Assembly: GCA_004298675.1 (NCBI GenBank)
Contig: SCRI01000079.1
Coordinates: 1-40,966, forward strand
Source of the DNA: a bacterium
GTDB taxonomy: Bacteria > Vulcanimicrobiota > Vulcanimicrobiia > Vulcanimicrobiales > SCRA01
Direction of reading: 5' to 3'
DNA: 40,966 nucleotides
The position numbers and the translations under genes were made by a program. Shown here piece by piece: positions 24,978 to 33,616 of this stretch (positions are counted from its first letter, which is position 1; each line of letters opens with the position of its first letter). The notes under the pieces were generated by a model. That model worked only from the letters and a program-made list of their open reading frames with translations, made no database searches and had not been told where the DNA came from.

Positions 24978-26177
24978 CTAGGCGCTGATCGCCGTGACGA
25001 CGCCGGCACCGACGGTGCGGCCGCCCTCACGGATGGCGAAGCGCAGTCCCTCTTCGCAGGCGATCGGGGTGATCAATTCGACGTCCATCGTCACGTTGTC
25101 GCCCGGCATCACCATCTCCACACCCTCGGGGAGCTTGATCGTTCCGGTCACGTCCGTGGTACGGAAGTAGAACTGCGGGCGGTAGTTCGAGAAGAACGGC
25201 GTGTGGCGGCCGCCCTCCTCCTTGGAGAGCACGTACACCTCAGCCTTGAACTTGGTGTGCGGCTTGATCGACCCGGGCTTGGCAAGCACCTGGCCGCGCT
25301 CGATATCGTTACGCTCGATGCCGCGCAGCAGCACGCCGATGTTGTCGCCGGCGATGCCGACGTCGAGCAGCTTACGGAACATCTCGATGCCGGTGACGAC
25401 GGACTTCTTGGTCTCTTCCTTGAGGCCGACGATCTCGATCTCCTCACCGACCTTGACCTGACCACGCTCCACGCGGCCCGTGCCGACGGTACCGCGGCCG
25501 GTAATCGTGAAGACGTCTTCGATCGGCATCAGGAACGGCTTGTCGACGTCGCGCTCAGGGGTGGGGAAGTACGAGTCGACCGCGTCCATCAACTGGAAGA
25601 TCGGGTCGGCATCGGGGTCGCCGCGCTTGCCGCTGGAGTTGAGGGCCTTGAGTGCGGAGCCCTTGATGACGGGGATCTCGTCGCCGGGGAACTCGTAGCT
25701 GGAGAGCAGCTCGCGCACCTCCATCTCGACCAGCTCCAGCAGCTCCGGATCGTCCACCATGTCGACCTTGTTCAGGAAGACCACCAGACGCGGCACACCC
25801 ACCTGACGCGCGAGCAGGATGTGCTCGCGGGTCTGCGGCATCGGGCCGTCGGCCGCCGAGACCACCAGGATGCCGCCGTCCATCTGCGCGGCGCCGGTGA
25901 TCATGTTCTTGATGTAGTCGGCGTGGCCGGGGCAGTCGACGTGAGCGTAGTGGCGTTTGGCCGTCTCGTACTCCTGGTGCGAGATGGCGATGGTAATGCC
26001 GCGCTCTTTTTCCTCGGGAGCGTTGTCGATCTCGTCGACGGCACGTTTCTGCGCCAGACCCTCGGTCGCCAGACAGTTGGTAATCGCCGCGGTCAGCGTC
26101 GTCTTGCCGTGATCGACGTGGCCCAGCGTGCCGATGTTGACGTGCGGCTTGGTCCGCTCAAATTTTGCCTTCGCCAA
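24978..26177 (-). CDS. tuf: elongation factor Tu
   Basis: EF-Tu delivers aminoacyl-tRNA to the ribosome. The 399 residues contain all GTPase motifs: GHVDHGKT (19-26), the switch I region with GITI, DCPGH, NKVD and SAL, followed by domains 2 and 3. The start is a TTG at 26177, since the next codons give the canonical [22 protein letters not shown] and no ATG or GTG is available nearby; GGAG lies about 10 nt upstream. A TTG start is unusual for such an abundant protein. It is the only tuf in the window. Confidence 0.98.
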   Translation of the reverse strand: MAKAKFERTKPHVNIGTLGHVDHGKTTLTAAITNCLATEGLAQKRAVDEIDNAPEEKERGITIAISHQEYETAKRHYAHVDCPGHADYIKNMITGAAQMDGGILVVSAADGPMPQTREHILLARQVGVPRLVVFLNKVDMVDDPELLELVEMEVRELLSSYEFPGDEIPVIKGSALKALNSSGKRGDPDADPIFQLMDAVDSYFPTPERDVDKPFLMPIEDVFTITGRGTVGTGRVERGQVKVGEEIEIVGLKEETKKSVVTGIEMFRKLLDVGIAGDNIGVLLRGIERNDIERGQVLAKPGSIKPHTKFKAEVYVLSKEEGGRHTPFFSNYRPQFYFRTTDVTGTIKLPEGVEMVMPGDNVTMDVELITPIACEEGLRFAIREGGRTVGAGVVTAISA

Positions 26178-26247
26178 TGTAGGTCTCTCCTGCTCCTTGC
26201 GTGTGCTTAGTGGTCTTCCGTTCGCGCGACGGCGCGGCCGGACTCTC

Positions 26248-28341
26248 TTACGCCGCCGACGGCTTCTTTCCGGTCGACTTCGCGATGATCTCCTCTTCCA
26301 CCGTCTTGGGAGCCCGCTCGTAGTGGTTGAACTCCATCGTGTAGGTGGCGCGCCCTTGGGTTTTCGAGCGCAGGTCCGTGGCGTACCCGAACATCTCCGA
26401 GAGCGGCACGTTGGCCTTGATCACCTGCGCTCCACCCGGCGCCTCTTCAGTTCCCTGAATCATGCCGCGGCGGCTGTTGAGGTCGCCAATCACATCGCCC
26501 ATGTAGTCCTTCGGGGTGGTCACCTCGACGCCCATGATCGGCTCGAGCAGAATCGGGCCCGCGGCTCGATTGGCCTCCTTGAACGCCATCGAACCGGCAA
26601 TTTTGAAGGCCATCTCCGAAGAGTCGACGTCGTGATACGAACCGTCGTAGAGGGTGGCTTTGAAGTCGAGCACGGGATACCCCGCCAAGCATCCGCTCTG
26701 CGAAGCCTCCTTGATGCCCTCCTCAACCGGCTTGACGTATTCCCTGGGAACCACGCCGCCGACGATCTTGCTTTCGAACACGAAGCCGGTACCGGGCTCG
26801 CCGGGTTCCAGCCGGATCCAGACGTCGCCGTACTGCCCCTTGCCGCCCGTCTGACGCACGAAGCGCCCCTGCTTCTCGACGCTCTTGGTGATGGCTTCCT
26901 TGTACGCCACCTGCGGTTTGCCGACGTTGGCCTCGACCTTGAACTCGCGCTTGAGGCGGTCGAGGATGATCTCCAAGTGCAGCTCGCCCATACCGGCGAT
27001 AATGGTCTGCCCCGTCTCCTCATCGGTGAACATGCGGAAGGTGGGGTCCTCGATTGCCAGCTTCTGGAGCGCCTGCCCCAGCTTCTCCTGGTCAGCCTTG
27101 GTCTTGGGCTCGATGGCCTGCGAGATCACGGGCTCTGGGAAGGTGATCGCCTCCAGAATCACCGGCGTCTTCTCGTCGCATAGGGTGTCGCCGGTGGTGC
27201 TGTACTGCAAACCCACCGCCGCGGCGATGTCGCCCGCGCCCACCATGTCGATATCCTCACGGTGGTTGGCATGCATGCGCAGGATGCGCCCCACGCGCTC
27301 CTTACGGTCCTTGGTGGAGTTGAAAACGTAGCTGCCCTTCTTCAGCACGCCCGAGTAGACGCGGAAGTAGGTGAGGTTTCCATAGGGATCGCTTGCGATC
27401 TTGAAGGCCAAGGCCGAGAACGGCGCGTCGTCGCTCGCTTCGCGCGTGACGATCTCGCCATTGTTGGGGTTGGTGCCCTCAACCTTCGGCAGATCCACCG
27501 GTGCGGGCAGAAAGTCGACCACGGCGTCGAGCAGCGGCTGAACGCCCTTGTTCTTGAAGGCGGAGCCGCAGAGCATCGGGATCACCGTGCCGCTGATCGT
27601 GGCCGTGCGCAGCGCACGCTTGAGCTCTTCCTCACCGACTTCAGCGCCCTCGAGATACTTCTCCATCAGCTCGTCATCCGTCTCCACGACGGCCTCGACC
27701 AGCTTGTGGCGCCACTCCTTGCAAACCTCGACGAGCTCGGCTGGAATCTCCGTCTCCTGCGAGGTCGTGCCGAGGTCGTCCGTATAGACGGTGGCCTTCA
27801 TCCCAAAGAGATCGACGACGCCTTTGAACTGATCTTCCGCGCCGACCGGGATCTGGATCGGATATGCGGGCGCACCAAGGCGCTCACGCACCTTGTCGAT
27901 GGCGTTGAAGAAGTTCGCTCCCATGCGATCCATCTTGTTCACGAAGATGATCCGCGGAACGTTGTACTTGTTCGCCTGACGCCAAACGGTCTCCGACTGC
28001 GGTTGGACGGCGGCCACGGCATCGAAGAGCGCGACCAATCCATCCAGCACGCGCAGCGAGCGCTCCACCTCGACGGTAAAGTCCACGTGGCCGGGCGTAT
28101 CGATGATGTTGATGCGCGTGTCATTCCACGTGCAGGCAGTGGCGGCGGAGGTGATGGTGATGCCGCGCTCCTGCTCCTGCTCCATCCAATCCATCGTGGC
28201 GGCGCCCTCGTGGACCTCGCCCAACTTATGGGTGCGCCCCGTGTAGAACAGGATGCGCTCGGTCACGGTGGTCTTGCCGGCGTCGATGTGCGCCGCGATT
28301 CCGATGTTGCGCGTCTTGGCGAGCGGAAACTCTCTGGACAC
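26248..28341 (-). CDS. fusA: elongation factor G
   Basis: EF-G drives translocation and ribosome recycling. From the GTG at 28341 it is 697 residues, starting [24 protein letters not shown] in family style; the frame is open to 28416, but the extra 25 residues are not family-like. G motifs are [17 protein letters not shown] and NKMDR, and the domain IV region with GGKGQYGDV is present. It lies in the usual rpsL-rpsG-fusA-tuf order, 70 nt before tuf. Confidence 0.97.
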   Translation of the reverse strand: MSREFPLAKTRNIGIAAHIDAGKTTVTERILFYTGRTHKLGEVHEGAATMDWMEQEQERGITITSAATACTWNDTRINIIDTPGHVDFTVEVERSLRVLDGLVALFDAVAAVQPQSETVWRQANKYNVPRIIFVNKMDRMGANFFNAIDKVRERLGAPAYPIQIPVGAEDQFKGVVDLFGMKATVYTDDLGTTSQETEIPAELVEVCKEWRHKLVEAVVETDDELMEKYLEGAEVGEEELKRALRTATISGTVIPMLCGSAFKNKGVQPLLDAVVDFLPAPVDLPKVEGTNPNNGEIVTREASDDAPFSALAFKIASDPYGNLTYFRVYSGVLKKGSYVFNSTKDRKERVGRILRMHANHREDIDMVGAGDIAAAVGLQYSTTGDTLCDEKTPVILEAITFPEPVISQAIEPKTKADQEKLGQALQKLAIEDPTFRMFTDEETGQTIIAGMGELHLEIILDRLKREFKVEANVGKPQVAYKEAITKSVEKQGRFVRQTGGKGQYGDVWIRLEPGEPGTGFVFESKIVGGVVPREYVKPVEEGIKEASQSGCLAGYPVLDFKATLYDGSYHDVDSSEMAFKIAGSMAFKEANRAAGPILLEPIMGVEVTTPKDYMGDVIGDLNSRRGMIQGTEEAPGGAQVIKANVPLSEMFGYATDLRSKTQGRATYTMEFNHYERAPKTVEEEIIAKSTGKKPSAA

Positions 28342-28414
28342 GATCTCTACAACCTCATGACGTGAACTGTTCCGGGCCAACCGGCCCGGTCTTCTTAGTT
28401 GCGTCGCACGCGAC

Positions 28415-28437
28415 AAGGGCGGCCAGCGGCCGCCCTT
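28415..28437 (-). other. intercistronic GC hairpin between rpsG and fusA
   Basis: AAGGGCGGCC and GGCCGCCCTT form a perfect 10-bp stem with a 3-nt loop, flanked by further complementary GCGAC/GTCGC with one bulged base. It lies 24 nt after the rpsG stop. There is no U-tract; it may be a processing site, partial terminator or 3' stabiliser. Confidence 0.45.
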
Positions 28438-28461
28438 CGTCGCTCAGCGGGCGGCCGTACG

Positions 28462-28932
28462 CTACCAGCGGTAGTGTGCGAAGGCCTTGTTTGCCTCTGC
28501 CATCTTGTGCGTGTCTTCGCGCTTCTTGACCGCGGAGCCGATGTTGTTGGCCGCATCCATGATCTCGGCTGCTAAGCGTTCGAACATCGGACGCCCGGTG
28601 CGCTTGCGCGCGAAGCCGATCAGCCAGCGCATCGCCACCGCTTGGCGGCGATCCGGGCGAACCTCCATCGGCACCTGGTAGGTGGCGCCACCCACGCGGC
28701 GAGGCCGCACCTCCACCATCGGCATGACGTTGGTCATGGCCTGTTGGAAGACGTCCATCGGATCGCGCGCCATCTTCTCTTGAATGACTTCGAAGGCGTC
28801 ATAGGTGAGCTTCTCGGCGACGCTCTTCTTCCCGCCAACCATGATCTTGTTGATGAAGCGGGCGAGCATCTTCGAGTTGAAGCGCGGATCCGGCAGGATC
28901 TGCCGCTTAGGAACCGGTCCCTTACGAGGCAT
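28462..28932 (-). CDS. rpsG: 30S ribosomal protein S7
   Basis: The 156-residue S7 nucleates head assembly and contacts mRNA at the exit. It begins [10 protein letters not shown], has the signature [37 protein letters not shown] and ends near HYRW. In E. coli S7 represses the str operon by binding the rpsL-rpsG gap; the equivalent gap here (28933-29091) is long and packed with hairpins. Confidence 0.97.
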   Translation of the reverse strand: MPRKGPVPKRQILPDPRFNSKMLARFINKIMVGGKKSVAEKLTYDAFEVIQEKMARDPMDVFQQAMTNVMPMVEVRPRRVGGATYQVPMEVRPDRRQAVAMRWLIGFARKRTGRPMFERLAAEIMDAANNIGSAVKKREDTHKMAEANKAFAHYRW

Positions 28933-28960
28933 GAACGAACGTACTCTCCTTCAGGTTGCC

Positions 28961-28974
28961 CGGGCAGTAGCCCG
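28961..28974. repeat. small hairpin upstream of rpsG
   Basis: CGGGC and GCCCG form a 5-bp stem with a 4-nt loop, about 29 nt upstream of the rpsG start. It is one of several consecutive palindromes in the rpsL-rpsG gap. Confidence 0.35.
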
Positions 28975-28982
28975 ACCTTACT

Positions 28983-29005
28983 CCCCACGCGCGCAGCGCG
29001 TGGGG
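28983..29005. repeat. perfect 10-bp hairpin in the rpsL-rpsG gap
   Basis: CCCCACGCGC and GCGCGTGGGG flank a 3-nt loop. No U-tract is present on either strand, so it is not a standard terminator. It adjoins the second copy of the 38-bp repeat. Confidence 0.5.
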
Positions 29006-29010
29006 ATTCC

Positions 29011-29048
29011 CCCACTCGTTTCGCTGCGCTCCACTCGCGGGGACCCCT
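29011..29048. repeat. 38-bp dispersed repeat, copy 2, between rpsL and rpsG
   Basis: This matches 18723-18760 at 33 of 38 positions without gaps. Here it is intergenic, between two hairpins. Read with the str transcript it begins AGGGGTCCCCGCGAGTGG and ends CGAGTGGG. Confidence 0.6.
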
Positions 29049-29063
29049 AGATTTTGAAAGGTT

Positions 29064-29081
29064 CCGGGGCACTCGCCCCGG
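29064..29081 (-). terminator. GC hairpin directly after rpsL
   Basis: CCGGGGC and GCCCCGG form a 7-bp stem with a 4-nt loop, 10 nt after the rpsL stop, followed in the transcript by AACCTTTCAAAATC. It is the most terminator-like of the str hairpins because of the T-containing stretch, but probably partial since rpsG, fusA and tuf follow. Confidence 0.4.
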
Positions 29082-29091
29082 GTTGTACAGG

Positions 29092-29529
29092 CTACTTCTT
29101 CGGGCGCTTGGCGCCGTACTTGGAGCGCCCTTGTTTGCGGTTGGCGACGCCCGAAGTGTCGAGCGTTCCACGCACGATGTGGTAGCGGATACCCGGAAGA
29201 TCCTTGACGCGACCGCCGCGGATGAGGACCACCGAGTGCTCCTGCAAGTTGTGGCCGATCCCAGGGATATAGGCGGTAACCTCGATCCCGTTGGTCAGAC
29301 GCACGCGGGCCACCTTACGCAAGGCCGAGTTCGGTTTCTTCGGCGTGATGGTCTTCACTTGCGTGCAGACGCCGCGGCGTTGCGGGCTGCCAGGCACGTT
29401 GAAGCTGCGGTTGGGCAGGTCGGCGTGGCCAGGCTTCGGCCCCGTGGAACTGAAGCGGAACGCCGGAGACTTCGTCTTCTTCTTGCTGGTGATGCGCCCT
29501 TTGCGAACGAGCTGACTAATGGTCGGCAT
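29092..29529 (-). CDS. rpsL: 30S ribosomal protein S12 with N-terminal insertion
   Basis: S12 monitors decoding. The protein is 145 residues against about 124 in E. coli. The start [12 protein letters not shown] and the decoding segments [20 protein letters not shown] and [20 protein letters not shown] are intact. The excess is an insertion at about residues 24-47 ([20 protein letters not shown] and a few more), between SPA and PQRRGVC, the site where Firmicutes S12 carries a shorter insertion. It is the first gene of the str operon, 55 nt downstream of a strong promoter. Confidence 0.97.
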   Translation of the reverse strand: MPTISQLVRKGRITSKKKTKSPAFRFSSTGPKPGHADLPNRSFNVPGSPQRRGVCTQVKTITPKKPNSALRKVARVRLTNGIEVTAYIPGIGHNLQEHSVVLIRGGRVKDLPGIRYHIVRGTLDTSGVANRKQGRSKYGAKRPKK

Positions 29530-29554
29530 GAAGCCCCTTTACACACAGAAACGC

Positions 29555-29579
29555 GGCCTCCCCCACTTCTGGGTAGGCC
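29555..29579 (-). promoter_or_regulatory. stem-loop in the rpsL leader
   Basis: In the transcript, GGCCT-A-CCC pairs with GGG-GG-AGGCC around a 6-nt loop. It lies between the promoter and the rpsL start codon in a leader of about 55 nt. Its position suggests a regulatory structure, but no known ribosomal protein target was recognised. Confidence 0.35.
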
Positions 29580-29590
29580 GGAACCCCGGT

Positions 29591-29620
29591 AGTATAGGCG
29601 ATATGACCGCGTTCCGTCAA
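29591..29620 (-). promoter_or_regulatory. strong promoter of the str operon
   Basis: On the minus strand, TTGACG (29615-29620) and TATACT (29591-29596) are 18 bp apart, with a start expected near 29584. Spacing, -10 box and the following AC match the probable rRNA promoter at 192-221. Confidence 0.7.
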
Positions 29621-29688
29621 GCGGCGGGAAGCGCCGGGCAAAGCGTTCGAGAGAGGGCGCCGTGCGGCGGCTGCGAAGCGGGCAAGCC

Positions 29689-30534
29689 ATGTACACCACG
29701 ATCGTGGATCCGTCGACGCTGTACGCACATCTAGACGACCCGGCCTGGGTCATCTTCGATTGCCGCAACGATCTAGCCAATCCCGCCGCCGGTGAGGCCC
29801 TCTATGCCGAGGGTCATATCCCCGGCGCCTACGGCGTGCAGCTGGAACGCGTCCTCACCGGCGTCAAGACCGGCCGCAACGGACGCCACCCGCTGCCCGA
29901 ACCCGGCGCGTTCGCACACTTCCTCCAGGCAGCGGGGGTTGGGCCGGCGACGCAGATCGCGGCCTACGACGGCGGCGGCGGCGACATGTTCGCGGCGCGG
30001 TTTTGGTTCTTGGCACGCTGGCTGGGGCACGCGGCCGTGGCGCTCTTGGACGGCGGCTACCAAGCCTGGACGTCGGCGGGCTTTCCGGTTTCGCGGGAGG
30101 CCCCGCCGCCACGGCAGGCGCCTGGCGGCCCCGCGCTCGAGCATGACGAGTTGACGGCGCAAGCCGGCGAGATCCTCGCATCCTTGAATGGCGGGCATCT
30201 GCTGGTGCTGGACGCCCGCAGCCCTGACCGGTTCGCGGGACAGAACGAGATCATCGATCCGGTAGCGGGTCATATCCCTGGGGCCGCCAACCGCTTTTAT
30301 AAAGAGAACTTCGATGCGTCGGGACGCTTGAAGCCAGCGGAGGTGCTGCGTGCGGAGTTTGCCGCTGCGGGCGTGCGATCGCCCGTGGCGGTGGTACATC
30401 AGTGCGGCTCCGGAGTCTCAGCCTGCGTCAACCTGCTCGCCATGGAGCACGCGGGATTACGTGGATCGCGTCTCTACCCCGGGTCCTGGAGCGAGTGGAT
30501 CGCCGACCCAGCCCGGCCGGTTGCGCGCGACTGA
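29689..30534 (+). CDS. tandem rhodanese sulfurtransferase (3-mercaptopyruvate/thiosulfate type)
   Basis: The 281-residue protein has two rhodanese domains. The N-terminal one (about 1-135) lacks a cysteine in its active loop (YDGGGGDMFAARF) and is structural; the C-terminal one has the catalytic Cys239 in HQCGSGVSA. The CGSGV(S/T)A loop is typical of mercaptopyruvate sulfurtransferases, whereas thiosulfate enzymes tend to have CRKGVTA. I choose the ATG at 29689, followed by YTTIVDPSTLYAHLDDP; the frame is open from 29662. It is divergent from rpsL and 82 nt upstream of a cytochrome c gene. Confidence 0.85.
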   Translation: MYTTIVDPSTLYAHLDDPAWVIFDCRNDLANPAAGEALYAEGHIPGAYGVQLERVLTGVKTGRNGRHPLPEPGAFAHFLQAAGVGPATQIAAYDGGGGDMFAARFWFLARWLGHAAVALLDGGYQAWTSAGFPVSREAPPPRQAPGGPALEHDELTAQAGEILASLNGGHLLVLDARSPDRFAGQNEIIDPVAGHIPGAANRFYKENFDASGRLKPAEVLRAEFAAAGVRSPVAVVHQCGSGVSACVNLLAMEHAGLRGSRLYPGSWSEWIADPARPVARD

Positions 30535-30616
30535 GGCTCCTTGGTTGCTAGGGGCACGGCATCATCCAACCGAAGGAACGCCGACCACTTAGCTCAAGCC
30601 ATGAGGAGCGTGCGCG

Positions 30617-30991
30617 ATGCTGAGCCGATTGACAATCGCATCCTTGACTGCTGTGGCTTCCATCTCCGTTCTCGGTCTGGTTCACGTCAACGCCGTCTCG
30701 GCCGCCGGCTACGAGCCGGCCGGCATTCAGGTTGCCGCGGCGAGCAACCTGAACAACGGCAAGAAAATCTATGCCGCCAACTGCGCCTCCTGTCACGGCG
30801 CCAAAGGCGAGGGCGGGGTTGGCCCGAGTCTCCGCGGCGACCTCAAGACACCGGTCATGAAGCGCACCAAGAAGGCGGTGGTGGCCTGGATCCGAGACCC
30901 CAAGCCGCCCATGCCCAAACTCTACCCCGGCACCTTGAAAGCCAAAGACGTGGACGACGTCGCGGGGTACGTGCTCGCCACGTTCAAGTAG
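30617..30991 (+). CDS. small secreted class I cytochrome c
   Basis: The 124-residue precursor has an N-terminal signal sequence (hydrophobic from about residue 5 to 22, cleavage likely near VSA-AG at 29-30) and a single heme-binding motif C-A-S-C-H at 56-60. Methionine 99 in PPMP is the probable distal ligand. It is an exported electron carrier, with the donor and acceptor unknown. It lies 82 nt after the sulfurtransferase on the same strand and ends 12 bp from the convergent aldehyde dehydrogenase, with no terminator between. Confidence 0.9.
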   Translation: MLSRLTIASLTAVASISVLGLVHVNAVSAAGYEPAGIQVAAASNLNNGKKIYAANCASCHGAKGEGGVGPSLRGDLKTPVMKRTKKAVVAWIRDPKPPMPKLYPGTLKAKDVDDVAGYVLATFK

Positions 30992-31003
30992 CGCCGGCCC
31001 CGG

Positions 31004-32476
31004 TTAGGTCGCGAGGTCTCCGAAGCAGCAGTACTTGATCTCGACCCAGTCGTCGATGCCGTACTTGGAGCCCTCGCGGCCGATGCCGGATTCCTTGACC
31101 CCGCCAAACGGTGCCACTTCGTTGGAGATCAATCCCGTGTTGATGCCGACGATCCCCGTCTCCAAAGCTTCGGCCACGCGCCAGACGCGCCCGATGTCGC
31201 GGCTGTAGTAATACGCGGCCAGGCCAAAGGGCGTGGCGTTGGCCATGGCGATGGCGTCGGCTTCCGTGTTGAAGGTCGTGATCCCGGCGACGGGCCCGAA
31301 CGTCTCCTCGTTGCTCATCTTCATCTCGGCGGTCACGCCGGTGAGGATCGTCGGCGTATAGAACGTCCCGCCCAAGTCGCTCTGGTTGCCGCCGGCAACG
31401 ACCTTCGCGCCGCGCGCGCGCGCGTCGCCCACGTGCTCGACGACCTTTGCCAGGCCCTGCTCCTCGATCAGCGGCCCAACGGTCACGCCCTCGTCCAAAC
31501 CGTTGCCCACGCGCAGTTTCTCCACCGCCTGCGCCAGCTTCGCGACAAAGGCATCATGAATGCCGCGCTGCACCAGCAGCCGGTTGGGGCTCACGCAGAC
31601 CTGCCCCGCATTGCGGAACTTTCCGGAGATCGCGCCGCTGACCGCCGAATCGAGATCGGCATCGTCAAAGACGATGAAGGGGGCGTTGCCGCCCAACTCC
31701 AGCGAGACTTTCTTGACGGTGCCCGCGCACTGCGCCATCAGCAGCTTCCCCACTACCGTGGAGCCGGTGAAGCTGAGCTTCCGTACCGTGGGATTCGAGG
31801 TCATCTCGGCGCCGATTACCGGCGCGTCATCGGCGGCACCGGTGACGACGTTGAACACGCCCGCGGGGAATCCGGCTTGCTCCGCAAGCGCCGCCACGGC
31901 CAACGCTGAGAGCGGCGTCTGCTCGGCCGGCTTCAAGATGAAGGTGCAGCCGGCGGCTAATGCCGGCGCCGCCTTGCGCGTCACCATCGCCAATGGGAAG
32001 TTCCAGGGCGTGATGCCGACGCAGACGCCGATCGGCTCCTTGAGCACGACGATGCGCTTGTCGGCCGCGTGCGAAGGGATGACGTCACCGTAGATGCGCT
32101 TGGCCTCTTCGGCGAACCACTCCACGAACGAGGCGCCGTAAGTCACCTCGCCGCGTGCCTCAGCCAGCGGCTTGCCCTGTTCCAGGGTCATCAGGGTCGC
32201 CAATTCCTCCCGATGCTGTATCAAGAGATCGAACCAGCGCCGCAGAATCGTCGCGCGCTCCTTGGCCGTCTTCGCGCGCCAGGCCGGCAAGGCTGCGCCC
32301 GCGGCGGCGATGGCGCGCTTGGTCTCGGATGCCCCCATGCGCGGAACGTCGGCGAGGTGTTCGCCGGTGGCCGGATTGAGCACGGGGAACGTCCGTCCGG
32401 AATCCGCCGGAATCCACGCTCCGTTGACGTAGCCAAGTTGCTTGACCAGACTCAAACGCTCGATTGCCATTGCCAT
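31004..32476 (-). CDS. NAD(P)-dependent succinate-semialdehyde-type aldehyde dehydrogenase
   Basis: The 490-residue protein shows the aldehyde dehydrogenase catalytic set: Asn159 in TPWNFP, Glu260 in LELGGNAP and Cys294 in NAGQVCV. Overall it resembles the GabD (succinate-semialdehyde dehydrogenase) branch, with KIRKLSFTGST-like and FGGVKESGIGREGSKYG segments, but substrate cannot be fixed from sequence. The ATG at 32476 has AAGAGG 8 nt upstream, overlapping the alcohol dehydrogenase stop. It is the last gene of the transporter operon, so it probably oxidises the aldehyde made by the dehydrogenase encoded just upstream. Confidence 0.88.
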   Translation of the reverse strand: MAMAIERLSLVKQLGYVNGAWIPADSGRTFPVLNPATGEHLADVPRMGASETKRAIAAAGAALPAWRAKTAKERATILRRWFDLLIQHREELATLMTLEQGKPLAEARGEVTYGASFVEWFAEEAKRIYGDVIPSHAADKRIVVLKEPIGVCVGITPWNFPLAMVTRKAAPALAAGCTFILKPAEQTPLSALAVAALAEQAGFPAGVFNVVTGAADDAPVIGAEMTSNPTVRKLSFTGSTVVGKLLMAQCAGTVKKVSLELGGNAPFIVFDDADLDSAVSGAISGKFRNAGQVCVSPNRLLVQRGIHDAFVAKLAQAVEKLRVGNGLDEGVTVGPLIEEQGLAKVVEHVGDARARGAKVVAGGNQSDLGGTFYTPTILTGVTAEMKMSNEETFGPVAGITTFNTEADAIAMANATPFGLAAYYYSRDIGRVWRVAEALETGIVGINTGLISNEVAPFGGVKESGIGREGSKYGIDDWVEIKYCCFGDLAT

Positions 32477-32488
32477 GTGATGAACCTC

Positions 32489-33616
32489 TTAGAAACGCAG
32501 CACTTGCCGAACGACCTCTCCGCGCTGCAGGGCATCGAAGGCTGAATTGATCTCTTCGAGGCCGATCGTCCTGCTCACCAGCAGGTCCACCGGCAGCAGG
32601 CCCGCGCGATACATCGCGATGTAGCGCGGCACGTCGCGGCGAGGCACCGCTGAACCCATGTACGAGCCGCGGACGACGCGCTCCTCGGCCACCAGCGAGA
32701 CTGCCTGGATCGAGAGCTGGCGGCTGGGGTCCGGGAGTCCGACCGTCACAGTGGTACCGCCGCGCCCGGTGGCCGCGTAGGCCTGCGCCAGCACGCGTTC
32801 GTTGCCCACGGTCTCGATGGCATAGGCGGCGCCGCCCTTGGTGATCTCACGCACGCTCGCCACCACGTCGCCTGCACCCGCATTCACAACGTGCGTCGCC
32901 CCCATGCGCTGCGCCAACTCCAGCTTGGAGGCAACCAGATCGACGGCTACGATGGGGTTGGCGCCGGTGGCGCGGGCCCCCATCACCGCACTCAAGCCCA
33001 CGCCGCCTAAACCGAAGACGACGACGCCGGTCCCAGGCTCGACGCGGGCTGTGTTGAGCACCGCGCCCACTCCGGTGATTACGGCACAGCCGAAGAGCGC
33101 CGCCTTCTCCAGCGGCAGATCGGCATCCACGCGTACTAGCGACTCTTGCGCGGCGACGGTAAAGTGGCTGAACGACGATACGCCCAAATGGTGGTGCAGC
33201 TTTGTGTCCAGGCCGTTGTGGAAGCGGCGCGATCCGGTCAGCAGCGCACCCGTTCCGTTGGCGCGATTCCCGCGCTCGCACAGCGCGGGCCGGCCGATTG
33301 CGCAGTACTCGCAACGCCCGCACATGGGAACGAAACTAAAGACCACGTGATCGTCGACGGCGAGCTCGGTCACGCCCTCACCCAATGCGCGCACGATACC
33401 GGCACCCTCGTGCCCCATCACCATGGGCATCACGCGCGGACGCGAACCGTTGATGACGGAGAGGTCGGAGTGGCACAGGCCCGCGGCCGCTACCTCCACC
33501 AAGACTTCGCCGGGTCCAGGTGCGTCCAGATCCACCTCGCGCACCTGCAACGGCTGCGACTGCGCGTAGGGCTGGGGCAATCCCATCTCGCCCAGCACGG
33601 CTGCACGCGTTTTCAT
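32489..33616 (-). CDS. zinc-dependent medium-chain alcohol dehydrogenase
   Basis: The 375-residue protein has catalytic zinc ligands Cys48 (LCHSD), His69 (GHEGAG) and Cys177, the structural zinc cysteines 99, 102, 105 and 113, and the Rossmann motif GLGGVG at 202-207. It resembles the class III/long-chain branch of zinc alcohol dehydrogenases. Substrate is unknown. The ATG at 33616 overlaps the livF stop (TGATG) and has GGGAG 7 nt upstream. In the operon it follows the ABC transporter genes, suggesting that the imported compound, or its product, is an alcohol. Confidence 0.9.
   Translation of the reverse strand: MKTRAAVLGEMGLPQPYAQSQPLQVREVDLDAPGPGEVLVEVAAAGLCHSDLSVINGSRPRVMPMVMGHEGAGIVRALGEGVTELAVDDHVVFSFVPMCGRCEYCAIGRPALCERGNRANGTGALLTGSRRFHNGLDTKLHHHLGVSSFSHFTVAAQESLVRVDADLPLEKAALFGCAVITGVGAVLNTARVEPGTGVVVFGLGGVGLSAVMGARATGANPIVAVDLVASKLELAQRMGATHVVNAGAGDVVASVREITKGGAAYAIETVGNERVLAQAYAATGRGGTTVTVGLPDPSRQLSIQAVSLVAEERVVRGSYMGSAVPRRDVPRYIAMYRAGLLPVDLLVSRTIGLEEINSAFDALQRGEVVRQVLRF

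Noticed and set aside
24810-26210. A 466-codon plus-strand open frame over tuf
   Set aside because: It is exactly antisense to EF-Tu, with composition typical of a complementary-strand artefact.
30992-31003. A bidirectional terminator between the convergent cytochrome c and aldehyde dehydrogenase genes
   Set aside because: The gap is 12 bp, with no inverted repeat able to form a terminator.
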